64,000 nt of DNA from Clostridiales bacterium 1_7_47FAA (lineage in GTDB: Bacteria > Bacillota > Clostridia > Lachnospirales > Lachnospiraceae), in NCBI GenBank assembly GCA_000155435.1, contig DS990260.1:2643082-2707081 (forward strand), given 5' to 3'. Positions 1 to 8,130 of the stretch are shown one piece after another; within the stretch, counting starts at the first letter, position 1, and every line of letters begins with the position of its first letter. The position numbers and the translations under genes were made by a program. The notes under the pieces are model-generated. The model made no database searches. It was given only the letters and a program-made list of their open reading frames with translations, and was not told the origin of the DNA.

Positions 1-1200
1 GATGAATGAGTCGGGATACAAGGTGCCTTGTCCAGGCAGTTCCCATCGCACCAGCGCTTCAGCTCCAACGATTCTTAGATTGGACAGTTCCACTCTGGGT
101 TGAAGATACAACCCAAACTCCTGATTGACAAGAGCATGCTGTAACTGCTCTTTTAATTTACGATCCTGAGTCAGCTTTTCCAGCAACTTCCCATCGTACC
201 AGACCAGCGATTTATCAGCGGTTGCCTTTGCTGCCTTGTGTGCCATTTTAGCCTTATCCATAATGGTCTTAATCAGTTCCCCGTTGTTTTGAATCTGATA
301 GGCCCCATAGGTAAAACCAACACCGCCAAAAGGCTCCAGAAATACCTGTGCTTTTGTAGTATGCTCCAGTATATCCTGTAATTCAGGTATGATTGCTTCA
401 TTTGCTTCAGCCAGCAGGATAAAGTCGTCTGCGTCAAGACGGGCACATAGATAGTTCCCAGCTTTCCAGCTTTTTAACGCCGAAGCCAGGGCACATAGAA
501 GCTGGTCCCCCTGGACATATCCAATTGAATCATTAATCATCTTAAAATTGTCAATATCGAATGCCACGATAACAAATCTGCTTTTGGCCTGTTGGCGCAG
601 TAAATCCGTGGCAGCAGACTCAAAGCCGGCCCGATTCAAAAGGCTGGTCAGTTTATCTGTAGATACAGCCGTCTCTAATTTTCTTTGATTGCGCTTATTT
701 ACAATTAAGAAAACGACTATGGAGAGAAACAGAATGAAAAAGTAGACCAAAATAAAACTGATTAGTTTGTGGTTTGAGTCTTGTTCTGCCTGCAGCACCA
801 AACGGTCTGCCATTTCAAAGTGCTGCTGGCTTAAATCATACAGCCTTGTATCGGAGGTGTTCCCAGAACGTACAAAATTTATTTCATCTTTAATATTCTT
901 CCAAATCCCATCCAATTCATATAGCTGCTCCTGAAATTGCTTATTGTTATTCTTTGTAAGACCATATTCCCCCTTACCGGTTTGGAGATCATAAATGATT
1001 CCATCAAGACGCGCAATCAGCTCATCATCTGGCTTACCACTCATCTCTTCCTTCACCAGACGCTGCGTGGCACCGCGGACTAATCCAGCATAATTGATAA
1101 TACGGGCATCACCTACATTCCATAAGAGCATCACTACCAAAAGCAGGACTGCAAGCAGCCACATCCCGGTATACAGTTGAAATCCCCGCCTCGTCTTCAT
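1..1200 (-). CDS. GGDEF-EAL domain membrane protein, cut by the window edge
   Basis: The reading frame opens with ATG at 1198-1200, behind GGGGAGAC, and stays open for 400 codons to the left edge, so the 3' end is missing. An N-terminal membrane helix (residues ~10-30) and a second one (~130-155, LISFILVYFFILF) flank an extracytoplasmic helical region. A GGDEF-type domain follows, containing DIDNFKMINDSIGYVQGD. The signature itself reads LDADDF instead of GGDEF, so diguanylate cyclase activity is doubtful. The frame then enters an EAL domain (FGLYLQPRVEL..GAEALVRW) before it is cut. The family makes or breaks down cyclic di-GMP. Since the GGDEF is degenerate, this one is more likely a phosphodiesterase or a c-di-GMP/GTP sensor. 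Whether the EAL catalytic residues are intact cannot be seen here. Confidence 0.88.
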   Translation of the reverse strand, partial: MKTRRGFQLYTGMWLLAVLLLVVMLLWNVGDARIINYAGLVRGATQRLVKEEMSGKPDDELIARLDGIIYDLQTGKGEYGLTKNNNKQFQEQLYELDGIWKNIKDEINFVRSGNTSDTRLYDLSQQHFEMADRLVLQAEQDSNHKLISFILVYFFILFLSIVVFLIVNKRNQRKLETAVSTDKLTSLLNRAGFESAATDLLRQQAKSRFVIVAFDIDNFKMINDSIGYVQGDQLLCALASALKSWKAGNYLCARLDADDFILLAEANEAIIPELQDILEHTTKAQVFLEPFGGVGFTYGAYQIQNNGELIKTIMDKAKMAHKAAKATADKSLVWYDGKLLEKLTQDRKLKEQLQHALVNQEFGLYLQPRVELSNLRIVGAEALVRWELPGQGTLYPDSFI

Positions 1201-1539
1201 TGTTTTAGTCTCCCCATCTTCCATATCGATTCAATCGCCGGTAACCGTTTGACACAGCAATCGCAAAATACCGAATTTCCACGATATTAATGTTTTAATT
1301 GTAACCTAAATCCCAATACAAAGCAACAAAGTTTTGCCGCTCTTTCTACTAAAATCAGGGGTTATAATAGCCAATCCCCTCTGACCTTTGGGTAACCCAG
1401 GGTGTGTTTGAAGTAACAATAGGAGCTTTAAATCTGCGACAAAGACAGACTTAAAGCTCCTTTGCTATTTGATGCAATTATCATTCACTATCCAAAGTTC
1501 AGAAAGCCCTAATCCTGGGCGGAACCTACTATTTCTTAA
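1201..1539. other. Intergenic region, 339 bp
   Basis: No gene is seen. It holds the leader of the GGDEF-EAL gene at its left side and one strong inverted repeat (1421-1461) between that gene and the end of the RhuM-Fic gene. A short string near 1391-1400 (GGTGTGTTTGAA) resembles the end of the MITE-like elements found elsewhere in the window, but nothing else of the element can be recognised. Confidence 0.5.
1421..1461 (-). terminator. Inverted repeat, probable terminator of the RhuM-Fic gene
   Basis: The arms AGGAGCTTTAAATCTG and CAGACTTAAAGCTCCT form a 16-bp stem with one mismatch, which is a G-U pair when read on the minus strand. The loop is about 9 bases. It lies 80 bp downstream of the RhuM-Fic stop. 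The U-tract is weak, so efficiency is uncertain and it may work in both directions. Confidence 0.55.
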
Positions 1540-2478
1540 TCACTTTATACAATTCATAATCACACTAATCATCATTTCTTTTTCTTCTGGCTTTGATTCA
1601 GCAATCATAATTGTCAATGCCACCAGCGTATGATCAGCAATCACCTTTTCGCCATCCCGAAACAGCGCCTGATTCCTATCCATAAAATACAAGAAAATAG
1701 CAGCAGCAATCCTTTTATTTCCATCTGAAAAAGAATGATTCTTTGTAATAAAGTACAACAAATTTGCTGCCTTTTCTTCTAAAGATGGATAAACTTCCTG
1801 ACCTGCAAAGGTCTGGTAAATTGCCCCAATACTTCCCTTAAAAGAATCATCCTTCTCATTGCCAAAAACATCACTGGAGCCTCCATAGCTCATACTGTCA
1901 ATTAATTTTCTACATTCTTCGTAAGAAAGCAGATAAATAGTATTTCCGCCTTCCGGCCGCTTCATATTTTGGTGGTCATATGCGTCCAATAACTCCAGGG
2001 CTAAGCTATATTTTTCAATCACTGATAAAATCTGTTTTGCATCTAACTGTTCTTCTGAACGTTTCATAATCCGCACCACCTCTTTTAATTGATTCATGCG
2101 GTTATCATTGACTGCATAGCCTTTTACTATGTAATCGCGAAGAACTTTATTTGCCCATTTGCGGAATGCGATGCCACGTTTGGATTTTACTCTATATCCT
2201 ACAGAAATAATAACATCCAAATTATAATGAGCAACCTGCCTCATTACGGATCTTTCCCCTTCTTTTTGAACTATCGCAAAATATGCGACAGTTGCGGTCT
2301 GATCCAGCAATTCCTCTTTCAAAGCGTTATTAATATGTTTTCCAATCGTTTTTACATCTCGCTCAAATAATTCGGCCATCTGATTTCGGTTTAACCAAAC
2401 GGTATCCTGTTCCGGCGTCATGGGTACTTCTAACGCAACATTGCCATCTGTAAATAAAACAATTTCCTTCTTATCCAT
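1540..2478 (-). CDS. RhuM family protein with C-terminal Fic/Doc domain
   Basis: This 312-residue protein has an N-terminal RhuM-type domain (about 1-135: VWLNRNQMAELFERD.., HYNLDVIISVGYRVKS..RGIAFRKWAN) and a C-terminal Fic/Doc domain. The Fic motif HSFSDGNKR sits at residues 248-256 and matches H-x-F-x-D-G/A-N-K-R, so the catalytic His, Asp and Asn are present. Fic enzymes transfer AMP or other phosphate-containing groups to protein targets; Doc toxins use the same fold to phosphorylate EF-Tu. The RhuM part resembles phage-antirepressor-like DNA-binding or recruitment domains. The fusion is a known domain arrangement, often found in genomic islands, but its target is unknown. The ATG at 2478 is preceded by AGGGGTATTTA. 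No separate antitoxin gene lies next to it; the GTPase upstream is 330 bp away. Confidence 0.85.
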   Translation of the reverse strand: MDKKEIVLFTDGNVALEVPMTPEQDTVWLNRNQMAELFERDVKTIGKHINNALKEELLDQTATVAYFAIVQKEGERSVMRQVAHYNLDVIISVGYRVKSKRGIAFRKWANKVLRDYIVKGYAVNDNRMNQLKEVVRIMKRSEEQLDAKQILSVIEKYSLALELLDAYDHQNMKRPEGGNTIYLLSYEECRKLIDSMSYGGSSDVFGNEKDDSFKGSIGAIYQTFAGQEVYPSLEEKAANLLYFITKNHSFSDGNKRIAAAIFLYFMDRNQALFRDGEKVIADHTLVALTIMIAESKPEEKEMMISVIMNCIK

Positions 2479-2805
2479 TAAATACCCCTGTCTTAACCCC
2501 TGTCTTAATTATTTTGCATGTCTAAAACATTTTTGAATCAATACCGTTGGTACATTTGGCATCTCCCTTTTTCAGTATAACAAATTATCAACTGTTTTTC
2601 ATAAGCATCTATTTTCTTCACATTATCTTTTATGATATTTTCATCGTATTCCCATAGCAAGCCCCTGCGGGACCATCCCAAAGATGGCTTTGCCCTTCGT
2701 AACTATCAACTTATCTTATTTCAGTTTTTTGAGTTTACACAAACATTGAAACGGTCTCGACCCTGCTACCATTATGGCGACAGGGTCTTGTTATGTCATA
2801 AGCAT
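2479..2805. other. Intergenic region, 327 bp
   Basis: Apart from the duplicated leader (2484-2508) there is a hairpin GACCCTG..CAGGGTC at 2759-2787. It may end transcription of the GTPase gene, but there is no T-run after it. A short stretch on the minus strand (about 2632-2700) translates without stops but has no start or ribosome site and is not called a gene. Confidence 0.4.
2484..2508 (-). repeat. Direct 12-bp duplication in the RhuM-Fic leader
   Basis: ACCCCTGTCTTAA is present at 2484-2496 and again at 2496-2508. On the minus strand each copy carries AGGGG, so the ribosome-binding sequence is present twice, but only the proximal one is at a usable distance from the ATG. Confidence 0.6.
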
Positions 2806-3942
2806 TTAATTGTGTTTTACTTTTAGCTGCTGTTTGAATAATTGTGTCATGGTATCCTTGCCTTTTTTCGTTTCGATGTCACCAATAGTCATATCTCCCT
2901 TAAATACCAACTCCATGACACCTATGTAAGCTTCGCCAAGTGCGGCAGTAATCACTCCAGCTGCTCCTGCGGATATCGCACCTCCTGCAACTGTTCCTGC
3001 GCCCGGTATAAATTTCAATAAATTTGAAACCACAGTCTTGCCAAGAAGAGTCGCACCTCCTGCACCAATAGTAGAAGATAACAACGCCGTAATGATGCTT
3101 TTATTAACATCAAAGCCAAAAATTACCGTTATCGACGCAATCATACCTATTTCGGTTGGGATTAATAATGCACAGTCAGAGAACGGAATTGGTGCTGCTC
3201 CCGCACCTGCCGCTGCAAGAGATGCGGTCGCTACAGCTGCCTGTGCATAACGTTTTTTTTCTTCAAGACTCGCAATCTGAACATTTTGCAGAGTATCCAT
3301 GAGTTCATCGGGTAAAGCTTCTCCCATCACCTTAATCAAAATATCTAATCCATAAGATTTTGCGATTCCTAAATCTTCAATATCATAATCTTCTGCAAGA
3401 ACAGGAATTACTTGAATGACATCAAGATTTTCATCAAGGAGCATCTTTCTCATTTCGTCTGCTTTTTTCTTAGAAAATGATTGAGTAAGTACAATAATTA
3501 TGGGTACTTGAGTAATCTGGTTATCCTTTGAGAGTTCCTTAAGCCACTCTATTTCCTCTGGTTCAACTCTATTTGAAGCAGTATTTATACAATACCAAAT
3601 GCAATGAATAGCATTGTTTATATCTTGTGTTGCTAAACCTTTACTAATAGTGTCAATAACCTCACGTTTGACTTCTGTTTGAACCTCTCTACCAAGTTCA
3701 AATCCACGAGTATCATATATGGCAAGAGGAACCCCCTTTTTTGTAATTTTCCTCATATGGTCAGTGACAGGTTTTCCCATCCCAGTCTCAGCAAGTTTTT
3801 CTCTGAAAACCGCATTAATTAATGTGCTTTTACCAACACCAGTTTTACCTGCCACAATAATGTTCAGAGTTTTTAAATTTTTTATTTTTTTTGCAATTGC
3901 ATTTATAGCTTCTTGTGCTATTTTATCTGTATCTAAATCCAT
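2806..3942 (-). CDS. P-loop GTPase with C-terminal hydrophobic domain (Era/YfjP-DUF697 type)
   Basis: A 378-residue protein. The GTPase domain covers about 1-200, with G1 VAGKTGVGKSTLINAVF (P-loop), a G2-region Thr (VTDHM), G3 DTRGFE and a hydrophobic strand IIIVLTQSF where G4 (N/TKxD) is expected. The G4 motif is therefore degenerate (TQSF). The C-terminal 150 residues are rich in Gly/Ala and contain long hydrophobic stretches (ASLAAAGAGAAPIPFSDC.., GVITAALGEAYIGVMELVF), as in DUF697/YcjF-like or IRG-like GTPases that touch membranes. The ATG at 3942 follows AAAGGAGAGTAAACA. That ribosome site lies inside the last codons of the small upstream membrane protein, so the two are probably translationally coupled. 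The cellular role is unknown. The island context suggests defence or stress, which is inference. Confidence 0.8.
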   Translation of the reverse strand: MDLDTDKIAQEAINAIAKKIKNLKTLNIIVAGKTGVGKSTLINAVFREKLAETGMGKPVTDHMRKITKKGVPLAIYDTRGFELGREVQTEVKREVIDTISKGLATQDINNAIHCIWYCINTASNRVEPEEIEWLKELSKDNQITQVPIIIVLTQSFSKKKADEMRKMLLDENLDVIQVIPVLAEDYDIEDLGIAKSYGLDILIKVMGEALPDELMDTLQNVQIASLEEKKRYAQAAVATASLAAAGAGAAPIPFSDCALLIPTEIGMIASITVIFGFDVNKSIITALLSSTIGAGGATLLGKTVVSNLLKFIPGAGTVAGGAISAGAAGVITAALGEAYIGVMELVFKGDMTIGDIETKKGKDTMTQLFKQQLKVKHN

Positions 3943-3945
3943 TGT

Positions 3946-4155
3946 TTACTCTCCTTTTGTTTTGTCATGGGGAACAATTTCAGGTTCCATATCCTCAATA
4001 TTAACTTCTGTGTTTTTAAGTGAAGCCTTGCACATTTTGTTACTGCATTTTTTTATGAGCGGTGGTATAACAATAGTTCCAATAATCGTGAGTATTAACC
4101 CTGTCACAAACACCAATGTTTTTCTTGCGCCACTCTGTTCCTTTTTCTTCTTCAT
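3946..4155 (-). CDS. Small single-pass membrane protein, partner of the GTPase
   Basis: A 69-residue protein of unknown family. It has a very basic N-terminus (MKKKKEQSGARK), one membrane helix (about 13-34, LVFVTGLILTIIGTIVIPPL), then CSNKMCKAS with two cysteines and an acidic tail. The ATG at 4155 is preceded by GAGGAGG with 6-nt spacing, a strong reason to accept this short gene and this frame. The gene stops 3 bp before the GTPase start, so the two form a translation unit. It might anchor or regulate the GTPase at the membrane, which is inferred from the pairing only. Confidence 0.65.
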   Translation of the reverse strand: MKKKKEQSGARKTLVFVTGLILTIIGTIVIPPLIKKCSNKMCKASLKNTEVNIEDMEPEIVPHDKTKGE

Positions 4156-4552
4156 TTCTAACCTCCTCTACAACAGTCCTTGCAATTTTCGCGACATCTA
4201 TCTTACAGTCTATGACAACCATTCTGCCCACTTAAAATTTGACAACCAACTCACTCATACAACCTGACCGCATTTTAATCATCAGAGCAGCCATGGTAAC
4301 CACAGATACATTTCCACTTACTAAAAGAATCAGACTGTAAAGCCAGTCCCCGGAATCGGAGAGCAACCTTCCGGTCTGAATATCCTTTGTTTATGGGCTT
4401 TTCCAGCCCTTTATTTTTTAACCCTTGACATCAATACTACCGTCTCAACATGTGCGGAGTGTGTAAAAAAGATTTCCGCAAGGCACAGTTGAACCTTGGC
4501 GGAAACCTTATTTCCCAATATTTATATCTACAACACCGAAAACGATTTCGCC
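4156..4552. other. Intergenic region with rlmD/rumA-like 3'-end relic
   Basis: This is the boundary between the GTPase unit and the ATPase/protease unit. A small hairpin GGGCT..AGCCC (4395-4409) is followed on the plus strand by a T-rich run. The stretch 4415-4470 translated on the minus strand gives FTHSAHVETVVLMSRVKK and a stop, described as its own entry. The remaining ~250 bp shows no recognisable feature. Confidence 0.5.
4417..4474 (-). pseudogene. Relic of an rlmD/rumA-type methyltransferase 3' end
   Basis: On the minus strand the frame reads FTHSAHVETVVLMSRVKK followed by TAA. HVETVVLMSR is typical of the C-terminus of clostridial RlmD/RumA 23S rRNA uracil-C5 methyltransferases. The rest of such a gene is absent upstream. 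The intact rlmD at 8131 ends in a different sequence (MFPGTVHTECIVELCRK), so this is not a simple duplication of it. Integrative elements are known to insert into rumA 3' ends in Firmicutes, so this may be a leftover attachment site. The match is short and was judged by eye. Confidence 0.4.
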
Positions 4553-6811
4553 TTATTCAAACTCAACATCCTCATTTACCTTTTTGTTAATATCAATTCT
4601 ATTTTGAACATCAATGCTATTAACCAGCCAACCATTCAAAGTACAATTTTTGATAAATTCATCAATTCTATTAACTCCATTAATTTCTTTTAATGTAACT
4701 ATAACTCCAAAACGAATTCCTATGCCATCCTTAGAATCTAATCTATTATTTGTCTTAACTTCCATTCCCCAATTTTTATTCTTATAAGATACCTTTGGTT
4801 TCATTCTATCTTTAGGTTTTTCAGCAACATACTTTACGTTATCCCATTTTCTAAATTTATCTCTTGCCTCACCTTCTAAAAGATAATTTTTTTCAGTATT
4901 CAATGTTTCGTCTTGATTTTGCTTATCATTATTAATTTCATTCAATTTACCATTATTTTTAATTCTACCGAAATGGAGGTTAAGTTCAGTATTCGTGTAA
5001 TCAACACCTTGTGTTCTATCACACATTGGAAAATAGCACATAGTTGCTCTTGCAATATATGGATACTTATCATCTTTAAGAGGGATTGGAAAATAATAAT
5101 TATAGGTATTCCACTTTTCACTTATATCTGACACCAAAAACTTAATTTCATCATCTCTTGTTCTAACAATATCATCTATTTTAATCGGCACAATACCATG
5201 CCCATAAAGCGCAACCTCTTCCGGTGTTGGTCTTTCATTCCAATCTCTTGCAGCATCAATAATCATTGCTTTAGCAACTTCTCTATTCAAACCTAAAATA
5301 TCAATTAGGTATGATAATTTGCGAGCAATCCAAGGTGCCGCGAAAGAAGTACCAGCAACATTTGCTGCTCCTAGAGGTTCACAAACCCTAATATATTGCT
5401 CTTCACTTCCCCCATAATAACTAACATCAGGTTTTGCAAAAAATGATAATGCAAGTCCTTTTCTTGAATATTTTGTTGACAGGCCACTTTTAGTAACTGC
5501 ATTAACCACCATACTATTTATTGAATCAGCAGGCGAACCGATTTTTATAATGTTGTTATTGGGCTTATTGGTACCTGCCACAACAAAAATAACATCATTT
5601 TCATACTGAATTTGATCTAATGTTGCCCCTTCTGCAGAAATAAAATTATCATTAACTTCTTGATTACTCCCAAGAGAAATATTCCAAACTTTTATATCTT
5701 TATTTTGATTTATTATAGCTTTTATTTGTTTAATAATTGTGAAAGAAGAGAATTTTGAACTAATAGCAACACCAAAATGACGTACTTTAAATCTGCCGCA
5801 ACCATCATCTAACCATGGATTAAGTCTGGTGCCATCTACAATAATGGAGGATACCGCCGTACCGTGCCGATAATCATTTATATCTTTAGGAAGATTATCG
5901 TCCACCATATCATGATATTCTACCCATTCACTAAAATAAACACGTTTATCAAACAATGTATCAATAACCCCAATAGTTGGTTCTATACTCGGATATGGAA
6001 TATATAAACTATCATTTTGGTAATCTTTAATAAAATCTTCTGGAGACAATTCTGCTAAATCAACCGTGGCCATTGAAACAAGATAAGGCGCTTTATCATA
6101 TAAACGTTTTAATTGGGTCTCATCTAAAAATACTGTCTGGTTATCTAATATTCTACTTGTTAAAATATCAATCCCTATATCTTTAAACAACTTTTTCGTG
6201 TCTGTACGAATATCATACAACGTAATAATACTTTGTTTTAACTGTTGGGTTGCCATTTCTACTTCAAAATCATCAATGTATGAAACATCTGCAACTACTT
6301 GCCTAAAGGTAGATTTATTTATGGGAAGATGTTCAAACTGAATGGTTCCAATAATATTTTTCTTTTTATTACCAAAAAAAAGTTCATTATCAAAGATATT
6401 TTTATCTATACGCCCTTTGAACTTAGTATTTAAAACATAACTTGTTTTAGACAGTAAATCCATACTTTGTTCTAAGTCCTTAATATCTAAATAATACGTA
6501 ATAATATGCTTACTCTTTTCTTCATTAAATTTAGCCCCAACAATAGCAGAATTAGAATCTGTTCCTTTAAATAATCCAGAAATACGATTACTTTTTGCAA
6601 CTATTTTGTTATAGTGGACACTAATTAGAATTCCTTCAAAAGATCTTTTTTCTGAACTCCAAAACTCCTTAATTTTTCTTATTTTAGATTGTAATCTTAT
6701 TAGTTCTTCACTTGTTACTATTTTTTGGCTGTTCATAGCAGCTCCTCCGCCATTGACACTTTTGGATGCTTGGACAAACCGTTTTCCTTTCAGTTCTAAT
6801 ACATTATTCAT
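4553..6811 (-). CDS. Subtilisin-like (S8) serine protease, IetS-like
   Basis: A 752-residue protein. The catalytic triad of peptidase family S8 is complete: Asp284 in TIGVIDTLFD, His316 in YRHGTAVSSII and Ser489 in GTSFAAPWIAR. The oxyanion Asn is probably Asn415 (VVAGTN). There is no signal peptide, so the protease acts in the cytoplasm. Residues 1-270 and 560-752 are extra domains of unknown fold. The gene overlaps the upstream AAA+ ATPase by 8 bp (GATAATGAATAATG junction), so the two are co-translated. An AAA+ ATPase with a cytoplasmic subtilase is the composition of IetAS, described first as an Agrobacterium plasmid stability module and later as anti-phage. Assignment rests on this architecture, not on an alignment. 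AT-rich codon use suggests acquisition by transfer. Confidence 0.85.
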   Translation of the reverse strand: MNNVLELKGKRFVQASKSVNGGGAAMNSQKIVTSEELIRLQSKIRKIKEFWSSEKRSFEGILISVHYNKIVAKSNRISGLFKGTDSNSAIVGAKFNEEKSKHIITYYLDIKDLEQSMDLLSKTSYVLNTKFKGRIDKNIFDNELFFGNKKKNIIGTIQFEHLPINKSTFRQVVADVSYIDDFEVEMATQQLKQSIITLYDIRTDTKKLFKDIGIDILTSRILDNQTVFLDETQLKRLYDKAPYLVSMATVDLAELSPEDFIKDYQNDSLYIPYPSIEPTIGVIDTLFDKRVYFSEWVEYHDMVDDNLPKDINDYRHGTAVSSIIVDGTRLNPWLDDGCGRFKVRHFGVAISSKFSSFTIIKQIKAIINQNKDIKVWNISLGSNQEVNDNFISAEGATLDQIQYENDVIFVVAGTNKPNNNIIKIGSPADSINSMVVNAVTKSGLSTKYSRKGLALSFFAKPDVSYYGGSEEQYIRVCEPLGAANVAGTSFAAPWIARKLSYLIDILGLNREVAKAMIIDAARDWNERPTPEEVALYGHGIVPIKIDDIVRTRDDEIKFLVSDISEKWNTYNYYFPIPLKDDKYPYIARATMCYFPMCDRTQGVDYTNTELNLHFGRIKNNGKLNEINNDKQNQDETLNTEKNYLLEGEARDKFRKWDNVKYVAEKPKDRMKPKVSYKNKNWGMEVKTNNRLDSKDGIGIRFGVIVTLKEINGVNRIDEFIKNCTLNGWLVNSIDVQNRIDINKKVNEDVEFE

Positions 6812-7871
6812 TATCTCTTTCCTCCCTGATTAACTTTCTGGATACATTACTTTTGGATTCTCCCTTAAGCCGCTCTATCTCTCTTACCGTAAATCCCTGT
6901 TCATAAAGTCGTGTAATATCAGTCTGTTCAAGATTCCCTACTAAATTATTATATAACCTTCTCAAATAATCGTACTCAATATTTACATCACTAAATGCTA
7001 AAGACGTCTTAATAAGATTCTTTAATTCTCCAGGATAAGGTATATTAGTAGCTGTCTTCAAAATTTTTCTAAATAACCTTGTATCTTTTGAAATACCTTT
7101 AAAGTTTTTAATGAAAGAATTAAAATAATATTCTGCAACTTCTATCAAGTCCTCTTTACTATATTTGTTAAAGTTAATTACTGCATCAAAACGCCTTATT
7201 AGTGCTTTATCAAAATTTGAGTACAAATTTGTTGTCGCAATAATTACTATTTCTTTGTTTAAGTCAGTCAATCTATCAAGTTCTCTCAAAATAGTCGAAG
7301 TAACTCGACCCATTTCACGTACATCATTATTGTTAATTCTATCCAAAGCAATTACGTCTATTTCATCAAATAAAATAACAATCTTATTTGGATGTGGAAT
7401 CATATTTATTTCAGCAAATACACCTGCAATATTTTTATTAGTCTGCCCCAATTTACTGTCAATCAAGTTATCAAAGTCAACATAGTACAAGGCCCTATCA
7501 AGTAATCGTGCCACATGCTTAACTGCTTCCGTTTTCCCGCTACCTGGTAACCCCTCAAATAAAAATTTATTTATCCCTATATTGTGATTTACGGCATTAA
7601 TAATCCCCTTTATATCTTCAGATATTTCTAAAGGTAAACTCAGCGGGCTCATCCCTCTACTATCTAATTGTTTTAAAAATTCACTTTCAAAATCACTAGC
7701 TTGTGGGGTATATAAATTTGATTCAGCAATCAACCCCATAATATATTCAGCCAACTGATCATCACCAATGCTATCAAAATATCTTGCTATACTTATGGAT
7801 TCATTTCTAAAAGCATTCTCGTTTTTTTCAACATGATATTTGATTAGATTTAAAATATTTTGCTTTTTCAC
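6804..7871 (-). CDS. AAA+ ATPase, IetA-like partner of the subtilase
   Basis: A 355-residue AAA+ ATPase. It has Walker A GLPGSGKTEA, Walker B IVILFDEID, sensor 1 IIATTN and an arginine-finger-like ALIRRFD, the order found in the FtsH/Pex-like AAA clade. No membrane segment or protease domain is fused, and the last residues (YEQGFTVREIERLKG) look like a small helical or HTH-like tail. The start is taken at GTG 7871, seven bases after GGAGGTG. The frame extends five codons further to a TTG at 7886, but that codon overlaps the ribosome site itself. It is the first gene of a two-gene operon with its own promoter (7901-7906 -10). In IetAS-type systems the ATPase is thought to control the protease. 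Confidence 0.85.
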   Translation of the reverse strand: MKKQNILNLIKYHVEKNENAFRNESISIARYFDSIGDDQLAEYIMGLIAESNLYTPQASDFESEFLKQLDSRGMSPLSLPLEISEDIKGIINAVNHNIGINKFLFEGLPGSGKTEAVKHVARLLDRALYYVDFDNLIDSKLGQTNKNIAGVFAEINMIPHPNKIVILFDEIDVIALDRINNNDVREMGRVTSTILRELDRLTDLNKEIVIIATTNLYSNFDKALIRRFDAVINFNKYSKEDLIEVAEYYFNSFIKNFKGISKDTRLFRKILKTATNIPYPGELKNLIKTSLAFSDVNIEYDYLRRLYNNLVGNLEQTDITRLYEQGFTVREIERLKGESKSNVSRKLIREERDNE

Positions 7872-7900
7872 AAAAAGCACCTCCAATTTTCTTATACATC

Positions 7901-7944
7901 ATTATATCACATCCGGGACAAAAATGTATATACTTGGGACAAAA
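7901..7944 (-). promoter_or_regulatory. Promoter of the ATPase/protease operon with direct-repeat operator
   Basis: TATAAT on the minus strand (7901-7906) lies 30 bp upstream of the GTG start. Two exact copies of TTTTGTCCC (plus-strand GGGACAAAA at 7915-7923 and 7936-7944) are spaced 21 bp, two helical turns, and cover the expected -35 region. This suggests a repressor or autoregulator site. No regulator gene is seen in the operon. Confidence 0.55.
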
Positions 7945-8078
7945 TTATTATTATTTATTATCTATAACGCAATTACTAATAGATAATCCTATCATTAAAC
8001 TTAACCAACCCCAATTTTGTATCGAACATTTGTTCTTTTTTATTGTACAATATATCTCTATAAATCTCAACAGAAAAA

Positions 8079-8110
8079 ACATGGTGTAAGATAATATCTT
8101 GACACCATGT
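8079..8110 (-). terminator. Terminator of rlmD
   Basis: ACATGGTGT pairs with ACACCATGT around an AT-rich inner stem (AAGATAATATCTT). On the minus strand the stem is followed by TTTTTTC. It lies about 20 bp after the rlmD stop and separates the housekeeping gene from the accessory island. Confidence 0.8.
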
Positions 8111-8130
8111 AGCATTCTCATGTTATAAAA

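Noticed and set aside
4040..4231. 63-codon minus-strand reading frame overlapping the small membrane protein
   Set aside because: It lacks a ribosome site, while the overlapping 69-codon frame has GAGGAGG at the right distance and a membrane helix. At most it is a remnant.
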